Positions 1 through 6,545 of a stretch of 13,436 nucleotides of DNA are shown piece after piece. The DNA comes from Lachnospiraceae bacterium (GTDB lineage Bacteria; Bacillota_A; Clostridia; Lachnospirales; Lachnospiraceae): positions 1 through 13,436 of the forward strand of contig JAQUUB010000113.1 in assembly GCA_028694115.1 (NCBI GenBank). The letters are read 5' to 3'. The notes below the pieces were generated by a model. That model was not told the origin of the DNA and ran no database searches. It saw only the letters and a program-made list of their open reading frames with translations. The translations under genes and the position numbers were made by a program. How positions within the stretch are numbered: position 1 is the stretch's first letter; each line of letters starts with the position of its first letter.

Positions 1-51
1 AGTGCAGTAATGTATGGAGCTGATAGTTACTAATAGGTCTAGGGCTTATCC
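1..51 (+). rRNA. 23S ribosomal RNA, 3' end (partial)
   Basis: The first ~50 bases match the conserved 3' end of bacterial 23S rRNA: a GGAGCTGA block, then TACTAATAGGTCTAGGGCTT. The rest of the gene lies left of the window. The mature end is placed at about 51 because in this class of rRNA the last bases (GGGCTTATCC here) pair with the 5' end of the molecule; the exact base is inferred. No 5S rRNA follows before the terminator at 132-159. Confidence 0.93.
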
Positions 52-94
52 TAAAGGAACGGATAAAAACAGAGGGTTATTCTAAGAGGATAAC
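46..94 (+). other. 23S rRNA 3' trailer with two small hairpins
   Basis: Two hairpins can be drawn just after the 23S end. TTATCC (46-51) pairs with GGATAA (61-66) around a 9-nt loop, and GTTATTCT (76-83) pairs with AGGATAAC (87-94) around a 3-nt loop with one G-T pair. The first competes with the normal pairing of the 23S 3' end to its 5' end, so it may form only in the precursor or not at all. The second may mark a processing site. Both are readings of the sequence with no known family. Confidence 0.4.
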
Positions 95-131
95 ATCGGA
101 TGATTCAGTATTTGGTTTTGAAGGTATTAGT

Positions 132-159
132 AAGCAACTATAAAGTAGTTGCTTTTTTT
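132..159 (+). terminator. rho-independent terminator of the rRNA operon
   Basis: A perfect 9-bp stem (AAGCAACTA at 132-140 with TAGTTGCTT at 146-154) has a 5-nt loop and runs into a T tract at 153-159. It ends the rRNA transcript about 80 nt after the 23S end. Confidence 0.88.
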
Positions 160-200
160 GTTATATTTTATGTAAAAATGTATTTTTTTTTATCAAGATA

Positions 201-209
201 TGTTATAAT
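201..209 (+). promoter_or_regulatory. probable extended -10 promoter for cheV
   Basis: TGTTATAAT at 201-209 is a perfect TATAAT with the upstream TG of an extended -10. The -35 region (about 181-186) is only T-rich, so the extended -10 probably carries the activity. No flagellar sigma-D/sigma-28 pattern was seen. It is the only good promoter between the rRNA terminator and cheV. Confidence 0.6.
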
Positions 210-264
210 TCACTTAATAACTGCATTTAGATAGTAGATTAATTCTTATTGAGAGGTGAACTAT

Positions 265-1164
265 ATGGATACAAACATTTTATTGGAAAATGGTACAAAT
301 GAATTGGAGATTCTGGAATTTAAACTAGGAGATAATGCTTACGGAATTAATGTAGCTAAGATTAGAGAAATAATTCCTTATCAACCGGTAACACCAGTAC
401 CTAATGCTCATCCAAGCGTGGAAGGAATTTTCATGCCTCGTGATACAATGATAACTGCTATCAATTTGAAAAATTGTTTGCAAAGAGGAGAACAGGAAAA
501 TAAGGGTCTCTTTATAGTAACAAATTTTAATAAATTAGATATTGCATTTCATGTTGATCAGGTTGTTGGGATACATAGAGTTTCCTGGACTGAAATCATC
601 AAACCAGATGTTACAATTAATAATTCAGATGATGGGATTTCTACTGGTATTGTGAAATTCAATGATCGTTTAGTTATTATTCTTGATTTTGAAAAGATTG
701 TTTCAGATATTAGTCCTGAAACTGGATTAAAAGTGACGGATATTGATGCGTTAGGAAATAGAAATCGTTCAGAAGTTCCTATATTAATCGCTGAGGATTC
801 TCCATTATTAAATAGATTAATATGCGATTCACTTAAAAAAGCTGGATATGTAAATATTACTCATACAGAAAATGGGCAGGAGGCATGGAACTATATAGAT
901 GAAGCCTTGAAAGAGGGGGATTTGAAAAGTAAAGTTCAAATTATTATTACCGATATTGAAATGCCAATTATGGATGGTCATAGATTAACTAAATTAGTTA
1001 AATCGAATGACAAAATAAAGAATATTCCTTTGATTATTTTTTCATCATTAGTAAACGATGAGATGAGACGAAAAGGGGAAGAGCTTGGTGCAGATGCTCA
1101 GTTATCAAAGCCTGAAATTGGAAATTTGGTTAGAGAAATTGATGATTTATTAAATAGAAAATAA
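265..1164 (+). CDS. cheV: CheV chemotaxis coupling protein (CheW domain plus receiver)
   Basis: The 299-aa cytoplasmic protein should couple chemoreceptors to the CheA kinase, with coupling tuned by phosphorylation. Residues ~14-148 form a CheW-like domain (EFKLGDNAYGINVAKIREII). Residues ~171-299 form a response-regulator receiver with acidic pair E177/D178, phospho-acceptor D230 in the TDIEMPIMDG motif, S260/S261 and conserved K282 in LSKPE, so phosphorylation should be possible. Length and domain order fit CheV. ATG 265 was chosen because GAGAGGTG (251-258) is a well-spaced ribosome binding site; a GTG at 256 lies inside that site and is unlikely. The gene stands alone between the rRNA terminator and a terminator hairpin, with no other chemotaxis gene nearby, and implies a motile host. 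Confidence 0.93.
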   Translation: MDTNILLENGTNELEILEFKLGDNAYGINVAKIREIIPYQPVTPVPNAHPSVEGIFMPRDTMITAINLKNCLQRGEQENKGLFIVTNFNKLDIAFHVDQVVGIHRVSWTEIIKPDVTINNSDDGISTGIVKFNDRLVIILDFEKIVSDISPETGLKVTDIDALGNRNRSEVPILIAEDSPLLNRLICDSLKKAGYVNITHTENGQEAWNYIDEALKEGDLKSKVQIIITDIEMPIMDGHRLTKLVKSNDKIKNIPLIIFSSLVNDEMRRKGEELGADAQLSKPEIGNLVREIDDLLNRK

Positions 1165-1168
1165 ATAT

Positions 1169-1196
1169 AATGGACTAGGAATTTTCCTAGTCCATT
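1169..1196. terminator. hairpin between convergent genes, likely bidirectional terminator
   Basis: An 11-bp perfect stem (1169-1179 with 1186-1196) with a 6-nt loop sits 4 nt after the cheV stop and 20 nt after the end of the minus-strand gene. T-rich sequence follows on both strands, though neither T tract is long. It probably ends both convergent transcripts. Confidence 0.7.
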
Positions 1197-1216
1197 GCTT
1201 ATGCTTATGTATGGTT

Positions 1217-1414
1217 CTATATAGCAAATTCGCCGTTAAAATCTTCATTAATAACGAAATATGTTATATTGTTTTCTGGTTGTACATAGAGATTGAGTGA
1301 TTTGATATCACCACTTTTTTTTCCAGCATCAGACCAAATTTTTTTCGCCTGTTTGTAAAGTTCTGCTTCCGAGATTCGTTTTCCATCAAATTCCATAATA
1401 ACTTCAGATTTCAT
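1217..1414 (-). CDS. small DUF6465-like protein
   Basis: This 65-aa protein resembles DUF6465, a family of small uncharacterised proteins in Clostridia: an N-terminal EVIMEFDGKRISE strand, a helix around KQAKKIWSDAGKK, then IKSLNLYVQPENNITYFVIN. It is acidic overall, with no signal peptide or membrane segment, so probably cytoplasmic. The family name is from memory of its pattern; no function is known. Translation is well supported: AAGGAGG at 1421-1427 lies 6-7 nt before the ATG, and a near-consensus promoter lies upstream. It is the only minus-strand gene in the window and is monocistronic. Confidence 0.82.
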   Translation of the reverse strand: MKSEVIMEFDGKRISEAELYKQAKKIWSDAGKKSGDIKSLNLYVQPENNITYFVINEDFNGEFAI

Positions 1415-1456
1415 TAATATCCTCCTTTAAGAAACAAAAATATACTTACATCAAAC

Positions 1457-1485
1457 ACTATAGTATAATTTTCCAAAAATTGCAA
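1457..1485 (-). promoter_or_regulatory. sigma-A type promoter of the DUF6465-like gene
   Basis: On the minus strand, TTGCAA (1480-1485) and TATAGT (1457-1462) are separated by 17 bp. The predicted start lies near 1450, giving a leader of about 35 nt that contains the AAGGAGG site. Confidence 0.72.
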
Positions 1486-1517
1486 ATAATTTTTATATTT
1501 ATTTCTATAGGTATGCA

Positions 1518-1547
1518 AATTGTACAATTAATGATAAAATATAACAT
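1518..1547 (+). promoter_or_regulatory. weak promoter candidate with a palindrome at the -35
   Basis: TTGTAC (1520-1525) and TAACAT (1542-1547) lie 16 bp apart, a modest match to a sigma-A promoter that could serve the Sir2-like gene. The -35 is embedded in a perfect 12-bp palindrome, AATTGTACAATT (1518-1529). In such AT-rich DNA a chance palindrome is possible. The intergenic stretch 1415-1618 holds nothing else recognisable. Confidence 0.35.
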
Positions 1548-1618
1548 TAGTAGAATTAAAAATATATATATTCTCTTGATTCTATTATATAAAATTAAAT
1601 AAGGAAATGGATTATAAA

Positions 1619-2443
1619 ATGAGCTTTGATGTGAATTTGGAATTATTAAAAAATAAAATAGATGAATCAGATTTAATTCTTATTGGAATTGGTGAGCAAT
1701 TTGAAATTGGATTTTCAGTTTTAAAAAACAGTGAAATTTATAAGATTTTTCTAAGTAAAATAGAAAAAGAGAAATTGAAAGAAGAAGACTATGCATGGGT
1801 ATATCCTTTTTTACTTTCAAAAGCAATGAATAATTCTCCCATTGTATCAGAAATTCAAATCGCTTATCAAAATTTAATGCAAATGATAGATAATAAAAAT
1901 TACTTTATTATAACTATGAATATGGATGATTTAATTTATCAAGTTGGATTTAAGGAAGATAGAATTGTTGCGCCTTTTGGAAATTATCATTTTTTACAAT
2001 GTGATAATGGGTGTTCGGAGGAATTAAGTGAGAGTAAAAAAATAAGTGAATTTATTATAAATTCAATAGAAAATGATAAATGCAAATTAGTAGAACTTAA
2101 TCAACCAATCTGCAAAAAATGCAAGGAACATTTTGTTTTTAATAATGTAAATGCAAAGAAATATATAGAATCAGGGTATATAAATCAATGGAAAAAATAT
2201 ACAACATGGATTCAAGGGATTATGAATAAGAAAGTGTGCATTTTAGAATTAGGTGTTATATTAAACTATCCCTCAATGATACGATTTCCATTTGAAAAGA
2301 TGGCATTTTATAATCAAAAGTCTACGTTTATCAGAGTAAATGGAATTCTACCACAACTAACTGAAGAACTTTCAGGAAAGGGAATTTCTATCCCTGAAAA
2401 TCCAATAACACTATTGAGAAAAGAAATTGTGAATAAAGAATAA
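1619..2443 (+). CDS. divergent Sir2-fold (sirtuin-like) protein, possibly catalytically inactive
   Basis: The 274-aa protein follows the sirtuin motif order. LILIGIGEQFEIG (19-31) aligns with the NAD-binding GAGxSxxSG loop, TMNMDDL (99-105) with TQNID, and IVAPFGNYHFLQC (116-128) with the ELHGSxxxxxC block. C128/C132 and C165/C168 could be the zinc ligands. ILELGVILNYP (208-218) aligns with GTSLxVxP, and IRVN (238-241) with the last strand. N101 and D103 of the active site remain, but the catalytic His position is Phe (F120) and the GTS motif is GVI. The fold is inferred from this order; deacylation looks unlikely. Two starts are possible: AAGGA (1601-1605) is 13 nt before ATG 1619 but only 1 nt before ATG 1607, so 1619 was chosen. 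No operon partner; cytoplasmic. Confidence 0.62.
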   Translation: MSFDVNLELLKNKIDESDLILIGIGEQFEIGFSVLKNSEIYKIFLSKIEKEKLKEEDYAWVYPFLLSKAMNNSPIVSEIQIAYQNLMQMIDNKNYFIITMNMDDLIYQVGFKEDRIVAPFGNYHFLQCDNGCSEELSESKKISEFIINSIENDKCKLVELNQPICKKCKEHFVFNNVNAKKYIESGYINQWKKYTTWIQGIMNKKVCILELGVILNYPSMIRFPFEKMAFYNQKSTFIRVNGILPQLTEELSGKGISIPENPITLLRKEIVNKE

Positions 2444-2455
2444 ATATGATAAAAT
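2427..2455 (+). promoter_or_regulatory. promoter of the large membrane-protein gene
   Basis: TTGTGA (2427-2432), a 17-bp spacer and TAAAAT (2450-2455), with TG one base before the -10 (2447-2448), make an extended -10 promoter. The -35 lies inside the last codons of the Sir2-like gene. A small hairpin, GTTGT/ACAAC (2481-2494), falls just before the ribosome binding site. Confidence 0.6.
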
Positions 2456-2508
2456 TAAGATGTAAAATAATTTACTATGTGTTGTTTATACAACGGGTGG
2501 GAGTTTAA

Positions 2509-4302
2509 ATGGGTTCAAATGAAGATTATTTAGATAATTTATTACGCTCTATAGATGAGCGAGAGAATAATGAAAATATGTCTGAAGATATTTCAATAGA
2601 TGAGTATGATGATGATCCAATAGCGATAGAAGATATTGGTGAACCTGAGGAAGAAAACGATGAGACTCCAATACTGGACATCGACAGAGATCCGAATAAA
2701 ATGATGTCTACTGAGGACATTGCAAAGTTACTTGAAGCAATTCCTGAATTAGATGAGGAGGAAACAGAATCTTCAAGCAGCGTAGAAAATATAGAAAATG
2801 ATGATATGATTATGGCTGCTGATATCGATGATGAGTCTGACGTGACAGATTTATTGGACCTGCTTCCTGAGGATGATGAATTATCTGAAATTAGTGATTT
2901 ACTGAAAAAGAATGACAATAATGAAATGGTTGAGAAGGATGTTCTTTCTATGTTAGAAAATGCAGATGCAGATATGGAAGAACGTAGTGCAGACGCAGAT
3001 GAACCAATTGATTTGTTTTCTTTTGGAGATGAAAATCAAGAAAGTATTAATAATGAAGAACCATTAGAAGAAGAGTCGCTTAAGAAAACCAAACATAAAA
3101 AGAAAGAAAAGAAAGAGAAGAAAAAAGAAAACAGTAACGATCAGGAACAAGAAGATAGTCAGGAAATTGATCAAACTATAAAAAAAGAAAAAAAACCTGG
3201 ATTTTTACAGAAGCTGTTTCATAAAGCTCCGAAAACTATTGAGGAAGAAGTGCAAGAAAATCCTTTAGAAGATGAGATTTTGAACCCTATTATGGGACCA
3301 TCGGATTTAGATGGAAATCCATCGCCTGAAAATCTTGCAATTTTACAGGAGTTAGATCAGCAAGAGCCGGAAGGTAAAAAGACTAAGAAGGTTAAAAAGG
3401 AAAAGGAAAAGAAAGAATCAAAAAGTAAGGAAAAGAAAAAAAAGGAACCTAGAAATAAAAAAGAAAAGGTTAAAAAAGAACCAGAAGCTCCTGAAAACAA
3501 AATTCCGAAAAAGAAAATTATTCATGTTTTTATTATTGTAAGCTCTATGTTTATCTTCTTTATTATTTGTCTTGCAATACTACCTAAATATACATATGTT
3601 AATGAAGCAAGAGATTTTTTTGGTCTGGGTGATTATCAATCAGCATATGAAAAACTCTGTGGTTTTGACTTAAATGAAGACGAACAGATTTTGTATAATA
3701 AATCAGTTATTCTAATGAAAATGCAAAGAAGCAAACAATCATACAGTCATTGGAAGGAAGCTGGTCAAGACTTAGAGGCTTTGAATGAATTAGTAATGGG
3801 TATTAAGATATATGATAAGTATATTGATTATGCAAAGGAATATGGAATTGAGGATAAATTCAATGAATACTATGATCAACTACGTTCCTGTTTTGTAGAT
3901 TATGAAATTACAGAAGAGCAATTAAGAGAATTTGCAGTTATTAAGGATACAGATGATTATTCGATTGCATTAGAAGATTTCTTATATGGACCAACAGTTG
4001 TGGAATTACCAGAAGGGGATCAATCACTTTCAGACAATTCAATAAGTAAAAATGAAATAGCAGAAACTACACAAGAGCCTATGATTAGTGATCAAACAGT
4101 GAGTAGCAATGAAATGGTAAGCACAAAAGAACAGAGTACCATGAATGAAGTAAGTGATAATGAAGCATCTTCCGTTGTGGAGAGTGCAGTATCATCGAAT
4201 ACTACTGATAATCAGGAAGCAAATCAAACACAGGAAGATAAATTATTGTATGAGTTTGATGTAAAAAAAGGTTCTGATGGAAATTATAGAGCAGGTGAAT
4301 AA
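2509..4302 (+). CDS. large single-pass membrane protein, acidic and lysine-rich cytoplasmic tail, TPR-like outer domain
   Basis: No function recognised for this 597-aa protein. Residues 1-190 are very acidic and contain recurring short leucine motifs: DYLDNLLRSI (6-15), TEDIAKLLEAI (68-78), SDVTDLLDLL (110-119), SEISDLL (126-132), EKDVLSML (142-149). Lysine-rich tracts lie at 191-207 and 290-336. A hydrophobic segment at ~337-359 is the only membrane span; the lysines before it predict N-inside, C-outside. Residues ~362-494 look helical and TPR-like (EARDFFGLGDYQSAYEKL). Residues 505-575 are Ser/Asn/Glu-rich and probably disordered, with a repeated SDNSISKNEI/SDQTVSSNEM motif. The G-rich site GGTGGGAG (2496-2503) precedes the ATG by 5 nt. 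hisH starts 28 nt downstream with no terminator between. The leucine motifs recall the FliM N-terminal CheY-binding motif (inference). Confidence 0.85.
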   Translation: MGSNEDYLDNLLRSIDERENNENMSEDISIDEYDDDPIAIEDIGEPEEENDETPILDIDRDPNKMMSTEDIAKLLEAIPELDEEETESSSSVENIENDDMIMAADIDDESDVTDLLDLLPEDDELSEISDLLKKNDNNEMVEKDVLSMLENADADMEERSADADEPIDLFSFGDENQESINNEEPLEEESLKKTKHKKKEKKEKKKENSNDQEQEDSQEIDQTIKKEKKPGFLQKLFHKAPKTIEEEVQENPLEDEILNPIMGPSDLDGNPSPENLAILQELDQQEPEGKKTKKVKKEKEKKESKSKEKKKKEPRNKKEKVKKEPEAPENKIPKKKIIHVFIIVSSMFIFFIICLAILPKYTYVNEARDFFGLGDYQSAYEKLCGFDLNEDEQILYNKSVILMKMQRSKQSYSHWKEAGQDLEALNELVMGIKIYDKYIDYAKEYGIEDKFNEYYDQLRSCFVDYEITEEQLREFAVIKDTDDYSIALEDFLYGPTVVELPEGDQSLSDNSISKNEIAETTQEPMISDQTVSSNEMVSTKEQSTMNEVSDNEASSVVESAVSSNTTDNQEANQTQEDKLLYEFDVKKGSDGNYRAGE

Positions 4303-4330
4303 TACAGCAAATGAGATGAGGCAATAAAGT

Positions 4331-4948
4331 ATGGTAGCTATTATTGATTATGATGCAGGAAATATAAAAAGTGTAATGAAAGCCGTAGAACATTTAGGGA
4401 AAGAGGCAGTATTAACAAGAGACCGTGATACGATTTTAAAAGCGGATCATGTAATACTTCCAGGCGTAGGATCTTTTGGAATTGCCATGGAAAAAATACG
4501 TGGATATGGGTTAGAGAATGTCATTCATGAGGTGATTGAAAAAGGAGTTCCATTTCTCGGGATTTGTCTTGGGTTGCAGTTAATGTTTACGAGTAGTGAG
4601 GAATCCAAAGGTTGTAAAGGATTATGTATTTTAGAAGGTGAAATTCTCAAAATTCCAGATAGTGAAGGACTTAAGATTCCGAATATCGGATGGAATTCTT
4701 TAAACTTTCCAAATAAAGGTAGATTATTTGAGGGTATTGAAGAAGATTCTTACGTATACTTTGTACATTCTTATTATTTAAAAGCAAAGGAAGAGGGAAT
4801 CGTAACAGCACAGATTGATTATAGCACCCATATTCATGCATCCGTTGAAAAAGGTAATATATTTGGATGTCAGTTTCATCCTGAAAAGAGTTCTGAAACG
4901 GGACTTAAAATTATAGAGAACTTTCTAAAGATTAAGGGAGGAAACTAA
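4331..4948 (+). CDS. hisH: imidazole glycerol phosphate synthase, glutaminase subunit HisH
   Basis: HisH releases ammonia from glutamine and channels it to HisF in step five of histidine synthesis. The 205-aa length is normal for this class I amidotransferase. Visible motifs are PGVGSFG (44-50), the nucleophile elbow GICLGLQ with C79, the oxyanion-strand sequence PNIGWN (117-122) and the H183/E185 pair in QFHPEKSSETG, so the triad is complete. The start is supported by a modest GATGAGG (4315-4321) 9 nt upstream. The stop directly abuts the hisF ATG, a tight coupling expected for a 1:1 complex. No promoter of its own is obvious, so it may read through from the membrane-protein gene. Confidence 0.97.
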   Translation: MVAIIDYDAGNIKSVMKAVEHLGKEAVLTRDRDTILKADHVILPGVGSFGIAMEKIRGYGLENVIHEVIEKGVPFLGICLGLQLMFTSSEESKGCKGLCILEGEILKIPDSEGLKIPNIGWNSLNFPNKGRLFEGIEEDSYVYFVHSYYLKAKEEGIVTAQIDYSTHIHASVEKGNIFGCQFHPEKSSETGLKIIENFLKIKGGN

Positions 4949-5704
4949 ATGTATACAAAACGAATGATTCCTTGCCTTGATGTGCATAATGGAAGAGTTG
5001 TAAAGGGTGTTAATTTTGTAGATTTAAGAGATGCTGGAGATCCAGTTGAAATTGCAGCAGCTTACGATAAAGCTGGAGCAGATGAATTAGTATTCCTAGA
5101 TATAACGGCATCATCTGATGCAAGAGAAACTGTGGTAGATATGGTTCGGAAGGTAGCTGAAAAGGTTTTTATTCCGTTTACTGTTGGTGGCGGAATTCGT
5201 ACGGTAAATGATTTCAAAGCAATTCTTCGTGAGGGAGCAGACAAAGTAGCTATAAATTCTGCAGCGATTATGAATCCTTCCTTAATCAGTGAAGCAGCAG
5301 AGAAGTTTGGAAGCCAGTGTGTTGTTGTAGCAATTGATGCAAAAAGGACTGAGAATGGATGGCATATTTTTAAAAATGGTGGTCGTATTGATATGGGAAT
5401 CGATGCCATTGAATGGGCTATGAAAGTAGATGAACTAGGTGCTGGAGAAATACTTGTAACAAGCATGGATTGTGATGGAACAAAAGCAGGATATGACATT
5501 GAGCTTACAAGGAAAATCGCAGAGAATGTTTCAATTCCAGTGATTGCTTCAGGTGGAGCGGGAACAATGGAACATTTCTATGATGCATTAACCGTTGGCA
5601 AGGCAGATGCGGCGTTAGCAGCATCTCTATTCCATTACAAAGAACTAGAGATTAATCAGGTAAAAAAATATTTAAAGAGTAGAGGCGTACCTGTAAGATA
5701 TTAA
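4949..5704 (+). CDS. hisF: imidazole glycerol phosphate synthase, cyclase subunit HisF
   Basis: HisF combines PRFAR with the ammonia from HisH to give imidazole glycerol phosphate and AICAR, which enters purine synthesis. The 251-aa (beta-alpha)8 barrel has its usual length. The catalytic aspartates are present: D11 in RMIPCLDV and D130 in VVVAIDAKR. Phosphate-binding loops are visible at TVGGGIRT (78-85) and near the C-terminal [16 protein letters not shown] (4936-4941) lies within the hisH tail. The two-gene unit ends at a strong terminator, and hisG, hisD, hisB, hisA and hisI are absent from the window. Confidence 0.98.
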   Translation: MYTKRMIPCLDVHNGRVVKGVNFVDLRDAGDPVEIAAAYDKAGADELVFLDITASSDARETVVDMVRKVAEKVFIPFTVGGGIRTVNDFKAILREGADKVAINSAAIMNPSLISEAAEKFGSQCVVVAIDAKRTENGWHIFKNGGRIDMGIDAIEWAMKVDELGAGEILVTSMDCDGTKAGYDIELTRKIAENVSIPVIASGGAGTMEHFYDALTVGKADAALAASLFHYKELEINQVKKYLKSRGVPVRY

Positions 5705-5722
5705 AATCTATAAGAAAATAGG

Positions 5723-5771
5723 AAACTGTTGTAAAATAGAGTGTAATACAATCTATTTCACAACAGTTTTT
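5723..5771 (+). terminator. strong rho-independent terminator after hisF
   Basis: An 18-position stem (5723-5740 with 5752-5769) with one A-C mismatch, an 11-nt loop and a T run at 5767-5771 lies 19 nt after the hisF stop. It isolates hisHF from ung. Confidence 0.92.
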
Positions 5772-5814
5772 CGAGTGTTATTATGTTCATAATTTGAATG
5801 TTAGGAGTGATTAT

Positions 5815-6492
5815 ATGGGAATGATTCAAAATGATTGGCTGGATTCGATGAGAGAAGAATTTCAAAAGCCATATTATAAGCAGTTATATCAATTTGTCAG
5901 TGAAGAATATTCAAATGAAACAATCTATCCACCAGCAGAAGATATTTTTAATGCATTTCATTTTACGCCACTTAGTGAGGTCAAAATTTTGTTGCTGGGT
6001 CAGGATCCGTATCATAATATCAATCAGGCTCATGGACTGTCATTCTCTGTTTTACCTGGGCAAAAGGATATTCCTCCGTCTCTTCAAAATATCTACAAAG
6101 AAATTAAGGATGACTGTGAATGCTACATTCCCAATAATGGGTATCTAAAAAAGTGGGCAGATCAAGGGGTTTTATTGCTGAATACTGTTCTTACAGTCAG
6201 GGCACATCAGGCGAATTCGCATCAGGGAAAAGGATGGGAACAATTTACGGATGCAATTATTCAGGCTGTAAATGAGCAAGACAGACCGATTGTATATATG
6301 TTATGGGGGAGACCTGCTCAGATGAAGAAGAAGATGTTGAACAATTCAAAGCATTTAATTTTAGAAGCACCACATCCAAGTCCATTGTCAGCATATAGAG
6401 GATTTATGGGATGTAAACATTTCAGTAAAGCAAATGAGTTTCTGATAAGAAATGGAATGGAACCTATTGACTGGCAGATTGAAAACGTGTAG
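5815..6492 (+). CDS. ung: uracil-DNA glycosylase (family 1)
   Basis: This 225-aa enzyme removes uracil from DNA to start base excision repair. Family 1 hallmarks are intact: the water-activating loop GQDPYH (62-67, catalytic D64), the GVLLLNTVLTV strand (118-128, uracil-binding N123) and the DNA-intercalation loop HPSPLSAYRGF (187-197, catalytic H187). Length is typical for bacterial Ung. ATG 5815 was chosen because AGGAG (5803-5807) is 7 nt upstream; an in-frame TTG at 5794 lies upstream of that site. CATAAT (5788-5793) could be a weak -10. It starts 43 nt after the hisF terminator and is probably its own unit; its 3' end carries the promoter for the next operon. Confidence 0.97.
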   Translation: MGMIQNDWLDSMREEFQKPYYKQLYQFVSEEYSNETIYPPAEDIFNAFHFTPLSEVKILLLGQDPYHNINQAHGLSFSVLPGQKDIPPSLQNIYKEIKDDCECYIPNNGYLKKWADQGVLLLNTVLTVRAHQANSHQGKGWEQFTDAIIQAVNEQDRPIVYMLWGRPAQMKKKMLNNSKHLILEAPHPSPLSAYRGFMGCKHFSKANEFLIRNGMEPIDWQIENV

Positions 6493-6495
6493 GAT
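6467..6495 (+). promoter_or_regulatory. promoter of the nucleoside-type ABC operon, inside the ung tail
   Basis: TTGACT (6467-6472), a 17-bp spacer and TAGGAT (6490-6495) form a good sigma-A promoter overlapping the last ung codons. The leader to the ATG would be about 45 nt and contains a small GAAA-loop hairpin (AAGTC/GACTT, 6514-6527). It is too short for a purine riboswitch. Confidence 0.6.
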
Positions 6496-6545
6496 AGAAA
6501 AGGAACATTTTTAAAGTCGAAAGACTTACTTTAAGGAGGAGAATT

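Noticed and set aside
2526..2918. Minus-strand open frame of 130 codons, Ser-rich product
   Set aside because: It is the mirror of the acidic coding region above it: GAT/GAA-rich sense codons give Ser/Phe codons on the other strand. No ribosome site or recognisable motif.
1619..4302. Sir2-like gene and membrane-protein gene as a two-gene anti-phage system
   Set aside because: They appear to have separate promoters, there is no nuclease, ATPase or other known defence effector, and the neighbours are housekeeping genes. The sirtuin active site also looks degenerate.
5062..5499. Minus-strand open frame inside hisF
   Set aside because: Lies wholly within a clear hisF; low-complexity product with no family resemblance.
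6493..6545. Possible purine or other riboswitch before the nucleoside-type importer
   Set aside because: The leader is only about 45-50 nt, with one 5-bp hairpin; too short for a purine or lysine riboswitch, and no conserved core is seen.
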